A stretch of DNA of 11,529 nucleotides from CALMFT01 sp035333525 (GTDB lineage Bacteria > Patescibacteriota > Gracilibacteria > Absconditabacterales > Absconditicoccaceae), in NCBI GenBank assembly GCA_035333525.1, contig DAOQQF010000032.1, positions 1 through 11,529 of the forward strand. The letters run 5' to 3'. Positions 1 through 7,500 of the stretch are shown one piece after another. Both the position numbers and the translations under genes were made by a program. The notes under the pieces were generated by a model. The model was not told the origin of the DNA and did not search any database. It saw only the letters and a list, made by a program, of their open reading frames with translations. The number at the start of each line of letters is the position of its first letter. The first letter of the stretch is position 1.

Positions 1-1
1 T

Positions 2-61
2 CCACAACAATCACAGTTTCTAAGAAATAGTGTTCTACCTGGTCTAAGTTTCATTATATAA
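2..61 (+). CDS. possible 3' end of an upstream gene
   Basis: One frame is open from the window edge to a TAA at 59-61 and gives about 19 residues ending in LRNSVLPGLSFII. The other two plus frames close earlier, at a TAG at 28 and a TAA at 27. The fragment is too short to identify a family, and a chance open stretch of this length is quite possible. It would fit an upstream gene ending just before the promoter region of the next one. Confidence 0.25.
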   Translation, partial: PQQSQFLRNSVLPGLSFII

Positions 62-82
62 GAAAAAGAGTATCAAAATCCT

Positions 83-149
83 TTGACAGTTGATTGAATC
101 AACAAGTATTAAACTTGAAATTGTCAATACTATCACTATAAGTCATAAT
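83..149 (+). promoter_or_regulatory. promoter region of the DUF212 gene, with a palindrome in the spacer
   Basis: A perfect TTGACA lies at 83-88 and TATTAA at 107-112, an 18-base spacing. The spacer contains the perfect palindrome GTTGATTGAATCAAC (89-103), in an operator-like position. A second candidate promoter is TTGAAA (115-120) with TATAAG (137-142), 16 bases apart. A third -10-like hexamer, CATAAT (144-149), lies seven bases before the ATG at 157 and would give a leaderless mRNA. There is no Shine-Dalgarno sequence. Which promoter is used cannot be decided from sequence alone. Confidence 0.45.
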
Positions 150-156
150 CATCATT

Positions 157-642
157 ATGACACATAAACTCCCCTATTTTCTCATACCCATTATCGTATG
201 AATGGTTGTTCAGTGAATCAAAATCATGATTGATTTGCGACTCGAAAAAAAAATTAAACTCGATTATCTACGAAGATCTGGAGGATTTCCTTCGGTACAT
301 TGATCAGTTATAGGAAGTATTGTTACCTTAACATGATTGGTTGATGGAATATATAGTACTACATTTGCTATTAGTATTGCTATCGGTGTTTTGATACGAT
401 ATGATGCAGTCAATATTAGACAAGAGGCAGGTAAACATGCTCATGCACTCAATCAAATGAGAAAAGAAATTAGTGAATTAAAAATCGAAATAGGAGAATT
501 AACTCATATCAAAAAAAACTTTCACTTACTCAAAGAAAGACTTGGACATACAATTAGTGAACTTATATGATGAATAGGTATAGGATCACTTATTACACTT
601 TTACTTCTTTATACTATTTGGCATTTCCCTTTTAGTTGGTAG
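157..642 (+). CDS. divergent PAP2 family (DUF212, YuiD-like) membrane protein
   Basis: The gene encodes 161 residues when TGA is read as Gly. Six in-frame TGAs (199, 214, 301, 334, 568, 571) would otherwise fragment it, and it stops at TAG. The family fingerprint is clear: GGFPSVHGS (about residues 42-50, family GGMPSSHSA), YDAVNIRQEAG (82-92, family YDAxGVRRxAG), HALNQ, and LGHTISELIGG near the end. A hydrophobic N-terminus, a middle segment and the C-terminal SLITLLLLYTIW are the membrane segments. The length fits the family (about 150-160 residues). The start at ATG 157 is the first Met after an in-frame TAA at 139 and sets the YuiD-like N-terminus. DUF212 proteins resemble PAP2 phosphatases but their biochemical role is not established. 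A likely terminator hairpin separates the gene from dnaN. Confidence 0.9.
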
Positions 643-654
643 GGCATATACTAT

Positions 655-693
655 CTGATTATCATCTGATAATCAGTATGTTATTTTATTTCT
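655..693 (+). terminator. stem-loop with T-rich tail between the DUF212 gene and dnaN
   Basis: CTGATTATC (655-663) pairs perfectly with GATAATCAG (668-676) around the loop ATCT, and a T-rich stretch follows (681-691). The position, 12 bases after the TAG of the DUF212 gene, suits an intrinsic terminator. The stem is poor in GC, so it could be weak. Confidence 0.5.
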
Positions 694-701
694 CATACGC
701 A

Positions 702-707
702 TATACT
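702..707 (+). promoter_or_regulatory. -10-like hexamer directly before dnaN
   Basis: TATACT ends four bases before the dnaN ATG at 712, and no ribosome-binding sequence is present. This suggests a leaderless or nearly leaderless dnaN transcript. No convincing -35 is seen. Confidence 0.4.
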
Positions 708-711
708 CTTC

Positions 712-1860
712 ATGAAAATCATTCTTCAAACACTACTTCTCAAAAATGTCTTGGATGTAACCAGTAGATTTATTGCCAAAAGCACTACCTTACCAATTTT
801 ACAACATCTTTATATCAAATGAAATGTGGATTCAATACTTATCCGTGCTACTGATATGGAAAAATACATCGATGTTGAAATTCCGGCTCAGGTAGACACC
901 CCAGGAGTTATTTCTGTTGATGCAAAAACACTCACGGAGTATATAAAATCAACTGATGATGAGTCTATTAGTATAATTGTTGATATGAATAAACATATTA
1001 TAACCCTCAAAACAAAGTCTGATACAATCAAAATAAAATGACTTAGTGGTGCTGAATATGTAGGAATACCTGAACTACAAGGATCATGACATAAAGTTCC
1101 TGCTATGGGCTTATGGAAAGGAATAAATAAAGTTGATTTTGCTGTTCAAGACAAATCATTTGTTCCTGTGTTACAATGAGTAGCGATAAAAACCAAAGAG
1201 TACGACTGAATAAAAAAATTCTCTTTTGCATGATCAGATAGTCTGAGGCTTGCTGATTACAAAATAGCATACGATGGTGATTTGGATAATATGCACGTTA
1301 TTATCCCAAAAAACAATATTGCTGAGATCAAAAGATGATTGGAGTGGTTTATGAGTCTCTGAGGAGTAGATACAAGTCTTATTATGTCAAATAATCTTAT
1401 TGGTATCGAAATGCAATATGAAAAAATCTATATCAAAATAGTATCATTATTGATAAGCTGAACATTTCCCGAGTATGAAAATGAAAATGTTATGCCAAGT
1501 AACTATGAAACAACAATTTTAGTAAATAAAAGTGATATAGAAAAAGCGATCAAAAAAGTAAACATTCTCACGAGGGATACCAACTATTTCGTCATGTTGG
1601 ACTGTGATGCGTGAGCAAGTACTATGGTTTGCGACACAGGATCACAGATTGATATGGGTGAGGCTCAATCAGTGATTTCTGCTGATATTACTGGCCCTTC
1701 AATGAAAATTGGACTCAATGGTAAACACGTTCTTGATATTATGAGAATTATAGAATCTGATATGCTACAAATTAACCTTATAGCACCAGACAAACCTATT
1801 ATTATCAAAGATATAAATGATCCCTATTTTACATATGTATGTAAACCAATCAATGTATAG
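712..1860 (+). CDS. dnaN: DNA polymerase III subunit beta (sliding clamp)
   Basis: The protein has 382 residues, the usual length for the bacterial beta clamp, a ring-shaped homodimer that tethers the replicative polymerase and repair proteins to DNA. The N-terminus carries the family hallmark STTLPILQHLYI (residues about 24-35, family TTLPILxNVLI), followed by IRATDMEKYI and VDAKTLTEYI. Domain 3 shows GPSMKIGLNGKHVLDIM and ends DPYFTYVCKPINV, a variant of the usual C-terminal YxxMPMR(L/V). Ten in-frame TGAs (820, 1039, 1087, 1177, 1207, 1231, 1336, 1360, 1459, 1612) fall at plausible Gly positions, against 14 GGN glycines. The stop is TAG. The gene stands between a terminator hairpin and the promoter of the pyruvate-kinase-like gene, so it may be transcribed alone. 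No dnaA or recF is visible nearby. Confidence 0.97.
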
Positions 1861-1964
1861 GAGACCAGATAAAAACAATAAATTCATAAAAACTCATTTG
1901 GATACACTCTCCAAAGACCAATAGGAACCTACTACGTGATAATTTTCGATCCTTCCTTTAATTT

Positions 1965-1970
1965 TATAAT
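1965..1970 (+). promoter_or_regulatory. -10 hexamer of the pyruvate-kinase-like gene
   Basis: A perfect TATAAT lies eight bases upstream of the ATG at 1979, so transcription would start at or within about two bases of the start codon. There is no Shine-Dalgarno sequence. The -35 is weak (TTTCGA at 1943-1948 or nearby). The rest of 1861-1978 shows no gene. Confidence 0.55.
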
Positions 1971-1978
1971 TTTTGTAT

Positions 1979-3379
1979 ATGATTCATCATTTTGGAAAAA
2001 TAGGTTGTCCGATAGGAAACGCTTTAGGTAAAGAAACTGTATTGAGTAAGGCTATCAATAATATCGATGTATTCAAAATAAAGCTATCAAATGCATACGA
2101 TGATAGTAAAACAAAATACGTCCAAATGGTCAACAAACTTGATTCTGGAAAATCGATCATGCTTGAACTCAAGGGACCTGAGATTAGAGTAAAAAATCTT
2201 AACAGTATAACCATCAAAAAATGATCATCATTGGAGGTAATTTACGGAGAGATTTTTGAAGAAAATACTGATCAGCTTATCATTGATTATTCACTTATTG
2301 AATCACTATCAGCATGAGTAATTATAACCATTGGAGATCAAAAATTAGAGGTAGTAAGTAATCAAAATAATATAGTTAATACCAAAGTTATTTCATGAGG
2401 CTCGATCACATCAGATAGCTTAGTTCATTTTCCAAATCATCAATCAACCATGGAGTTTCTCACTCCTAGAGATCAAAGAGATCTTGTACGAGCAATCCAA
2501 AATAATCTGAATATGATTATCGTACCTTATGTTAAATCAACCAATGATATTGTATCAATCAGAAATTATCTTAATAACAATAAATGAGAAAATGTAAAAA
2601 TAATAATGAAAGTAATGACTCCGGAAGTACTTGAATCACTTGATCAATTTTTACCACTTATTGATGCCTTTTTGATTTATGAACGTGATGTAGATAGTAT
2701 TATCTGAGAAAACAAATCACACAATGTTATCGATAAACTTATCGATATATCAAATAGTGATGGTAGACCAGTTATAGTGTGAATAGACTGTACCAAACTT
2801 ACCTCAAAACAGAAAATAGATTCTTGTATCAAACATTACATCGAAAAAGGCATTAGTTGTTTTATGTTTAGTGATGACATTGTCACTATGGATGAACCCA
2901 CTGATTTTATTATTCAGTTTTATGAGTCTATTCTTGCCAATCAGATTATCGAACAATCAATGATCTCTTACGATCAAGCAAAGATTCATCCTGAGTATCT
3001 TATCAATGACTATATCATCTACAATGCATACAGATCAGTCATGGAAATAGGAGTAAAGGCTGTTATCTGCTATACAGAAAATGGCTATACTGCTGCTAGG
3101 CTTGCAAGTTATAGACCAAATATTCCTATCATCGCATTCACCAAAAATGACTACGCCTATAGATACCTCAATCTCTTGCGATCAGTTAAATGATACAAGA
3201 TTGCTCCCAGTTTTGATTATAATAATATCAAACAAATTGGAAAAGAGATAATCAGAATACTTTTTAAGGGTAATATCACACTAGAGGACAAAATTCTCGT
3301 CCTTCATGCAAGTAGTAGTTCTCCTGATACCGCCAACATTATCAATGGTACGGAACTTTATAAATTCAAAGATATATAG
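1979..3379 (+). CDS. pyruvate kinase family protein with eroded catalytic motifs
   Basis: The 466-residue protein follows the pyruvate kinase fold end to end: an N-terminal KIGCPIG (family KIVxTIGP), LELKGPEIR at 62-70 (family LDTKGPEIR), the B-domain, then FLTPRDQRDL and MIIVPYVKSTNDI of the A-domain. The C-terminal domain is well kept (AVICYTENGYTAARLASYRP, then NIPIIAFTKN). Active-site motifs are degraded. The RLNFSHG motif reads KIKLSNA (33-39). The catalytic KIE reads K211-V-M213, so the metal-binding Glu is lost. MVARGDLG reads LIYERDVD, keeping only D237. TATQML reads VGIDCT, losing the Thr. Canonical pyruvate kinase makes ATP and pyruvate from phosphoenolpyruvate and ADP; this copy is probably inactive or altered. 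Seven in-frame TGAs (2222, 2315, 2396, 2585, 2705, 2780, 3191) read as Gly. The length is normal, so this is divergence, not truncation. The stop is TAG, followed by a terminator. Confidence 0.85.
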
Positions 3380-3414
3380 TCAAAGTAACCACACAATAGT
3401 ACACAAAAGTTATG

Positions 3415-3460
3415 AAAAAAACCCGATATGGAATACCGGGTTTTTGTTTTTGTTACTGTT
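3415..3460 (+). terminator. intrinsic terminator after the pyruvate-kinase-like gene
   Basis: An A-tract leads into ACCCGATAT (3421-3429), a GGA loop, and ATACCGGGT (3433-3441). This is a nine-pair stem with one A-C mismatch, followed by a T-rich tail (3441-3452). It lies 41 bases past the TAG and is a textbook Rho-independent terminator. Confidence 0.85.
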
Positions 3461-3463
3461 TTT

Positions 3464-3518
3464 GGTGGAGGTGTGGGTAGTATTTTCTTTCCCTCCTCCT
3501 CCAAATGGGTTTTTAATG
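3464..3518. repeat. purine/pyrimidine hairpin module, copy 1
   Basis: A purine-rich arm, GGTGGAGG then GGG (3464-3477), can pair with CCCTCCTCCTCC (3491-3502). After it comes TGGGTTTTT (3507-3515). The same order of parts recurs at 4196-4251 with different bases, so the two look like diverged copies of one module. No coding potential is evident. Confidence 0.55.
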
Positions 3519-3648
3519 GTTCCTTTTAATTTGTACTCCCCCCACTATAATGGGTATGATACTTTTACCATACTTCGCTATGATTTGATAGTAGGGGAAT
3601 ATACAATCAACCTGAGAATTTTTACCATATGGTTCTTTATTTCAGACC

Positions 3649-3676
3649 GGTAGTAGAAGAGACACTTCATACTACC
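3649..3676. other. stem-loop with a single bulge
   Basis: GGTAGTAGAAG (3649-3659) pairs with CTTC-A-TACTACC (3665-3676), eleven pairs with one bulged A and a five-base loop AGACA. No T-tail follows on either strand, so it is not an obvious terminator. It lies in the non-coding stretch 3456-4520, whose other contents are listed separately. Confidence 0.45.
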
Positions 3677-3731
3677 TGAGATATCTTCTTACGAAAAACC
3701 AATTTTTTCTTTTTTTGGTGTAATCGGGTGT

Positions 3732-3845
3732 GGGTGTTAACCCGGTAAAAAGGATGATAAGTAAAACAAAAAAATATTTATTAACTTATCAAACAAAACG
3801 AAACAAATATACTTATCATTTCCTAATTACCGGGGCACCCTATCC
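3732..3845. repeat. structured inverted-repeat element, copy A
   Basis: Nested arms fold as one long hairpin. GGGTGT (3732-3737) pairs with GCACCC (3835-3840, one wobble). CCCGGTAA (3741-3748) pairs perfectly with TTACCGGG (3827-3834). TGATAAGT (3755-3762) pairs perfectly with ACTTATCA (3811-3818). The loop is AT-rich. The outer arms match copies B and C (4336-4517), but the inner arm differs on both sides in a way that keeps pairing. On the minus strand it lies about 35 bases downstream of the stop codon of the sorting-domain remnant, mirroring copy C and the intact gene. Confidence 0.75.
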
Positions 3846-3872
3846 CAAAAACCGATATCTTTTCTTTTTGTT

Positions 3873-3899
3873 GTAATCCTATTGGATTACAATTTTTTT
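3873..3899 (+). terminator. possible plus-strand terminator hairpin
   Basis: GTAATCC (3873-3879) and GGATTAC (3884-3890) form a perfect seven-pair stem with loop TATT, followed by AATTTTTTT. It overlaps the minus-strand stop codon of the sorting-domain remnant, so part of the symmetry may be accidental. Confidence 0.35.
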
Positions 3900-4106
3900 G
3901 ACCTTATGAGACCCAGTTTGTATATAATATAAACCGGATTTCAAGTCAAAATTGACTTTGTGTTTGTTTTCCTATTTATAGTAAATCAACATAAATCGTG
4001 TTTTTAATTTTATATTTATGGCTTTATAAAAGATTTATATCATAAATCAAAATAGGTAAAATATACAAAATAGACTATAAATAAAAACTCCTTGTGGTGA
4101 AAGAAG
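3879..4106 (-). pseudogene. degenerate C-terminal sorting-domain (T9SS type A) fragment
   Basis: The minus strand retains the end of a second gene homologous to the 1004-residue protein. It reads LLSPQGVFIYS near 4104-4072, then, after the 111-bp AT-rich insert and a frame change, DLKSGLYYIQTG followed by HKVKKIVIQ and a TAG at 3879-3881. The intact gene has KLFSPQGVYLLN, then YLKPGLYVIQVLG and RVKKMIVQ followed by TAA. The two stretches also match at DNA level around GGAAAAC and ACTTGAAA. A deletion of about two bases puts the fragment out of frame, and no start or upstream body survives. It is the leftover of a tandem paralogue or a recombination scar. Confidence 0.75.
3973..4083. mobile_element. 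MITE-like AT-rich insert with 10-bp terminal inverted repeats
   Basis: TATTTATAGT (3973-3982) and ACTATAAATA (4074-4083) are perfect inverted repeats bounding 111 very AT-rich bases. The insert interrupts the homology between the sorting-domain remnant and the intact gene between the SPQGV and K-S-G-L-Y parts. An inner palindrome, GATTTAT-ATC-ATAAATC, lies at about 4032-4048. It has no coding capacity and no clear target-site duplication. In such AT-rich DNA the inverted ends could be chance, but their placement exactly at the break in homology argues for an insertion. Confidence 0.45.
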
Positions 4107-4155
4107 TCTAAATAAGGAGCAATACAACAAATTTTTAAGCAGTGAAATCTTTAGT

Positions 4156-4186
4156 ACGAAAAAAGCTCGGAAAAAATCCGAGCTTT
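4156..4186 (-). terminator. intrinsic terminator for the minus-strand island
   Basis: AAAGCTCGGA (4162-4171) and TCCGAGCTTT (4177-4186) form a perfect ten-pair stem with a five-base loop. Read on the minus strand the stem ends in TTTTTTCG, a proper U-tract, so it terminates minus-strand transcription. It lies about 335 bases beyond the stop of the 1004-residue gene, so the transcript would carry copies B and C of the structured repeat and the branched region as a long 3' untranslated tail. Confidence 0.75.
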
Positions 4187-4195
4187 AGAATTATT

Positions 4196-4251
4196 GTGGG
4201 AGGGAGGATTAGGTCAATCTATTTTCAACCTTCCTCACCTCCTTGGGTTTT
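4196..4251. repeat. purine/pyrimidine hairpin module, copy 2
   Basis: The purine-rich arm GGAGGGAGGATTAGGT (4199-4214) pairs in blocks (GGAGG, GAGGA, AGGT) with ACCT, TCCTC and CCTCC in 4228-4242, with small bulges and a loop of about 13 bases. TGGGTTTTT follows (4244-4252). The layout equals copy 1 at 3464-3518. The T-run after the hairpin on the plus strand could give some termination activity. Confidence 0.55.
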
Positions 4252-4320
4252 TGATAGTTTGACTGTATCTACAACAAACAGTCTTTAGAGATTGAGAATC
4301 TCTAGGAGGAATAACTATCA
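4252..4320. other. branched (three-way junction) inverted-repeat structure
   Basis: An outer stem, TGATAGTT (4252-4259) with AACTATCA (4313-4320), is a perfect eight-pair match and encloses two hairpins. The first is GACTGT (4261-4266) with ACAGTC (4278-4283). The second is AGAGATT (4287-4293) with AATCTCT (4297-4303), loop GAG. The nested arrangement would fold as a compact three-way junction in RNA or single-stranded DNA, on either strand. No known RNA family is recognised. Confidence 0.5.
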
Positions 4321-4335
4321 CCCCCTTCTCCCCAG

Positions 4336-4420
4336 AATCTTTTTTGGGTGTTGACCCGATAGTGAGTAGGAGAAAAAATCCAAATCAAAAATTCCTCTCA
4401 TCTACCGGGGACACCCTATC
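4336..4420. repeat. structured inverted-repeat element, copy B
   Basis: This is an 85-base unit nearly identical (one mismatch seen) to copy C and in the same orientation; the copies lie 97 bases apart with a 12-base spacer. Outer arms GGGTGT (4346-4351) and ACACCC (4411-4416) pair, then CCCG (4355-4358) with CGGG (4406-4409), TAG with CTA, TGAG (4363-4366) with CTCA (4397-4400), and AGGA (4368-4371) with TCCT (4393-4396). The near identity suggests recent duplication. Confidence 0.8.
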
Positions 4421-4432
4421 TTCATGAATACA

Positions 4433-4517
4433 AATCTTTTTTGGGTGTTGACCCGATAGTGAGTAGGAGAAAAAAACCAAATCAAAAATTCCTCTCATCT
4501 ACCGGGGACACCCTATC
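4433..4517. repeat. structured inverted-repeat element, copy C
   Basis: This copy matches B over 85 bases except for one T-to-A change near 4477. Its end (CACCCTATC) lies three bases from the minus-strand stop codon of the 1004-residue gene, so it is the first thing transcribed after that reading frame. No tail of T residues follows on the minus strand, so it does not look like a plain terminator. Confidence 0.8.
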
Positions 4518-4520
4518 CGT

Positions 4521-7500
4521 TTACTGGACTATCATTTTTTTTACTCTACTAGTACTAGACCCTAGTACTTGTATTACATACAAGCCTGGTTTCAAGTACC
4601 AATTAAGTTCTGTATTCGTTTTCCCATTCAGGAGATAAACTCCTTGTGGAGAAAACAGTTTGAATTCTTGATCTTTTTTACTGACAACTATAAAGTTGCC
4701 AACATTGGGATTAGGAATAATCTGAAAACTATCATCATCTATAAGCTCAACCTGAGATCCCTGCTCGTCATGGAATCCAAGGTTTTGCTCATAAATGAGA
4801 GTCTGATTGTAAAGCTTATTAATCAAAGATACATCCTTTTTTGATAGTCTTTCTAAAAGACCTCCCACATTATGAGAACACCATGATCCATTTACATCAC
4901 CGAGTTTTACCCCGATAAAGTGTATAGTAGTGTCTCGATCGAGATTCAAACTTAATGAATCAGGTACAAATACCCAGTCATTGTGTTTAAAACTGGAGTT
5001 TGCTCCCAAAATTAGTTTCCTAATCTCGGAGATGTCTGCAGAGGTAATACTACCTGATGACTTGTTTACATCTGCAGCAATTATCTGGTAAGGATTCAAA
5101 GAATCTTTACCTAAGATATGCTTTTGAATCAGAACAATATCAGCAGTGGTTACCGCATTAGGGTGGTCTCCATCATCATAAGATGGTTTTAAGTTTATTC
5201 TCCCTTTCGGGAGCTTAAACTTGAGACACCCTGTATGATCAGTTTTACCCAATAAACCAAAATCAACACCCTCAATGGGTTTAGTACACAACCAATGGTT
5301 GGTACAAACTGTGAGAGTAAATGAATCGATCTGATTTTTGGTACACAAGTTATTATTGTCTTGGATGTCAACCCAGACACAACACTTGGTCTGATTACCA
5401 CGACAATCAGTCACCCAAATACACACATAATTCAGTCCGCCGATGTTTGAACAGTCAAACCATTTCTGGGTGATTAATCCAAGCGAGTCAAAGCTTACCT
5501 TCATGTCACTCATTTTACAACAAGGAGACTCAATCTTATGAATTAAATCTTTGGCCCAGATTGATTGGACTACTCCCATACCAGGCATAGCCTGGAGAGT
5601 AGTGCGTACACCATCAGTGCAAAACACTGTTGGTGGTTTCTTATCCACTACGATTACGGTTTGAACACATGTAGAAGTGTTCCCGCACTCATCGGTGGCC
5701 ATATAGGTCACCGTATGAGTTCCTGGTGGATACTTTCCACTGGCGTTTGCCATCGCTGTATCAGCATATCGAGAATCATTATGGATTAAAAGTAATCCAG
5801 AACAATTATCAGTCGCTGTTGCATCTGGTAAGTTGATCGTAATAGGGACATTACATCCTGCATACGATTCAAACATAATATCAGCTGGGCATGTAATAAT
5901 CGGTTTCTGTCTATCAATAATTTCAATAATCTGGAGATAACTCCAGGATTTTGAAATTCCTTGACACCAGTCGATTACTTTCCATGTTCGAATAATTTTC
6001 GAACATGAGCCACCTTTGTTGGTTCCAAAAACTTGGTCGTGGAAGTTATACAAAGGCATCATACAATTGGTTAATCCGACAAACCGTGGTCTCCCAAGTT
6101 TATCAGGATCAATCATTGTAGATGCACACTCAATTGTTGTATCCCTTGGCCAGATGATGTTTGATTCACCAAAAGGCTTTGAGTTTGCAACTGCGATCGT
6201 TTGAGAACATGTCGCCATATTCCCAGAACCATCCGTTGCTGTCCATGTTCTAGTAATAATCCCAACTCCACACATATTGAGGTCGACCTTTCGGTCTTCT
6301 TTGAGTGTAGTAGTTGAGCAATTATCAGTAACCTTGGGAACTCCTAGGTTGTTCCAGTTGGAAGTATCCAACTGAGAACACTCTATGAGGGTATCTCTTG
6401 GACAGACTACCACTGGTGGTAGCTTATCCTGCACTTCAACCTCAACCATACAGTCATTGTAATTTCTACATTGATCAGTACCTCTCAGAACTACCATGAC
6501 TGTCTTGCCTACATCTGCACAACAAAATTCAATATAATCATTAAAATTTTGTTGATCCATTCTCCTCGCGGAGAACGTTACAGATGCACAATTATCTCTC
6601 GATCCTGCATCAAGTGCATACGCTGGGAAGCGTGTACATGGTGCATTCAGTGAGATAACTGAAGTTCGACATACCATGGTAGGAGTTATGGAATCAATTG
6701 GTGTTACCAGTTTGACTATATAATCTCCACAGTCTGGTGACCACCATGACCAATAATTAATCTCCCTACAAGATTCCTTGACTTGGTGTCTATTGATAGG
6801 TCCTTGCCATGAGCAGGTGTCTATGCAGTGGTAGTTTAACTTAAAGCCGTTAAAGTCCCATAATGACATATCTCGAGGATCACGAGACGTGTATTCAGGC
6901 TCTGCTCCAAATACTTGAAGCAGGAGTGAATCACCTGCTGGAACTGCGATTCCACCTAAGTGAAACGTCACAAGAAAGTTTGTATCACGTACGTGTGTTG
7001 AGATAATTGTTTGCTCAACACGTTTCAGTAATATACCATTTTTCCAAACTTTGATTATCAGTTTCTTTGGATTATTGGGATCATTGGTTGGTACCGATTG
7101 TGAATTATTTAGAGGAAGATTGTATTTGGAGATAAAAGAATTTAATACTAAATCTTTTATCGCAAAAATCTTGGTCCAAATTGATCCCTTATCAATCGAA
7201 TCGGTCTTGATACAATATGAGAGACCCCTAGTGGGGGTCGTAAACTGATTGCAACTGTTTTGCACAGTTGAATCTTTTGTATTATCGGTATATAAAATAC
7301 CTTTAATACATTTATTTTGTAATGGAAGCCTCTTATTGAGGCTTTTAATAACACATGGAAGTGGAAGATTCCACTCCATGCTGTCCATCATTGTTTTACT
7401 AAATCCTAGAGGATGGAGACTCCTAGGATCAAATGATTCATTGCATTTCAAAATAATACATGAATCAAATTTTTGAGCGAATGCAAATGCACTCAAGGTC

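Noticed and set aside
1039..1041. TGA codons in dnaN and the other plus-strand genes as real stops or pseudogene lesions
   Set aside because: They recur at Gly positions in seven otherwise intact genes and never occur with other disabling changes, so recoding explains them.
3306..3653. Plus-strand open frame of 115 codons starting inside the pyruvate-kinase-like gene
   Set aside because: It runs through the terminator and the hairpin region, has a biased Phe/Pro-rich composition, and starts in another frame of a real gene.
3732..4517. Integron attC sites
   Set aside because: The elements are hairpins beside a gene's 3' end, but the ends do not match RYYYAAC/GTTRRRY (GTTGACC and GTTAACC fail), and no integrase is present.
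4336..4517. CRISPR array
   Set aside because: There are only two close repeats of 85 bases with a 12-base spacer, an internal hairpin and no cas genes.
4433..4517. Copy C as the intrinsic terminator of the secreted protein gene
   Set aside because: On the minus strand the hairpin is followed by AAAAAAG, not a T-run. The stem at 4162-4186 with TTTTTT fits much better.
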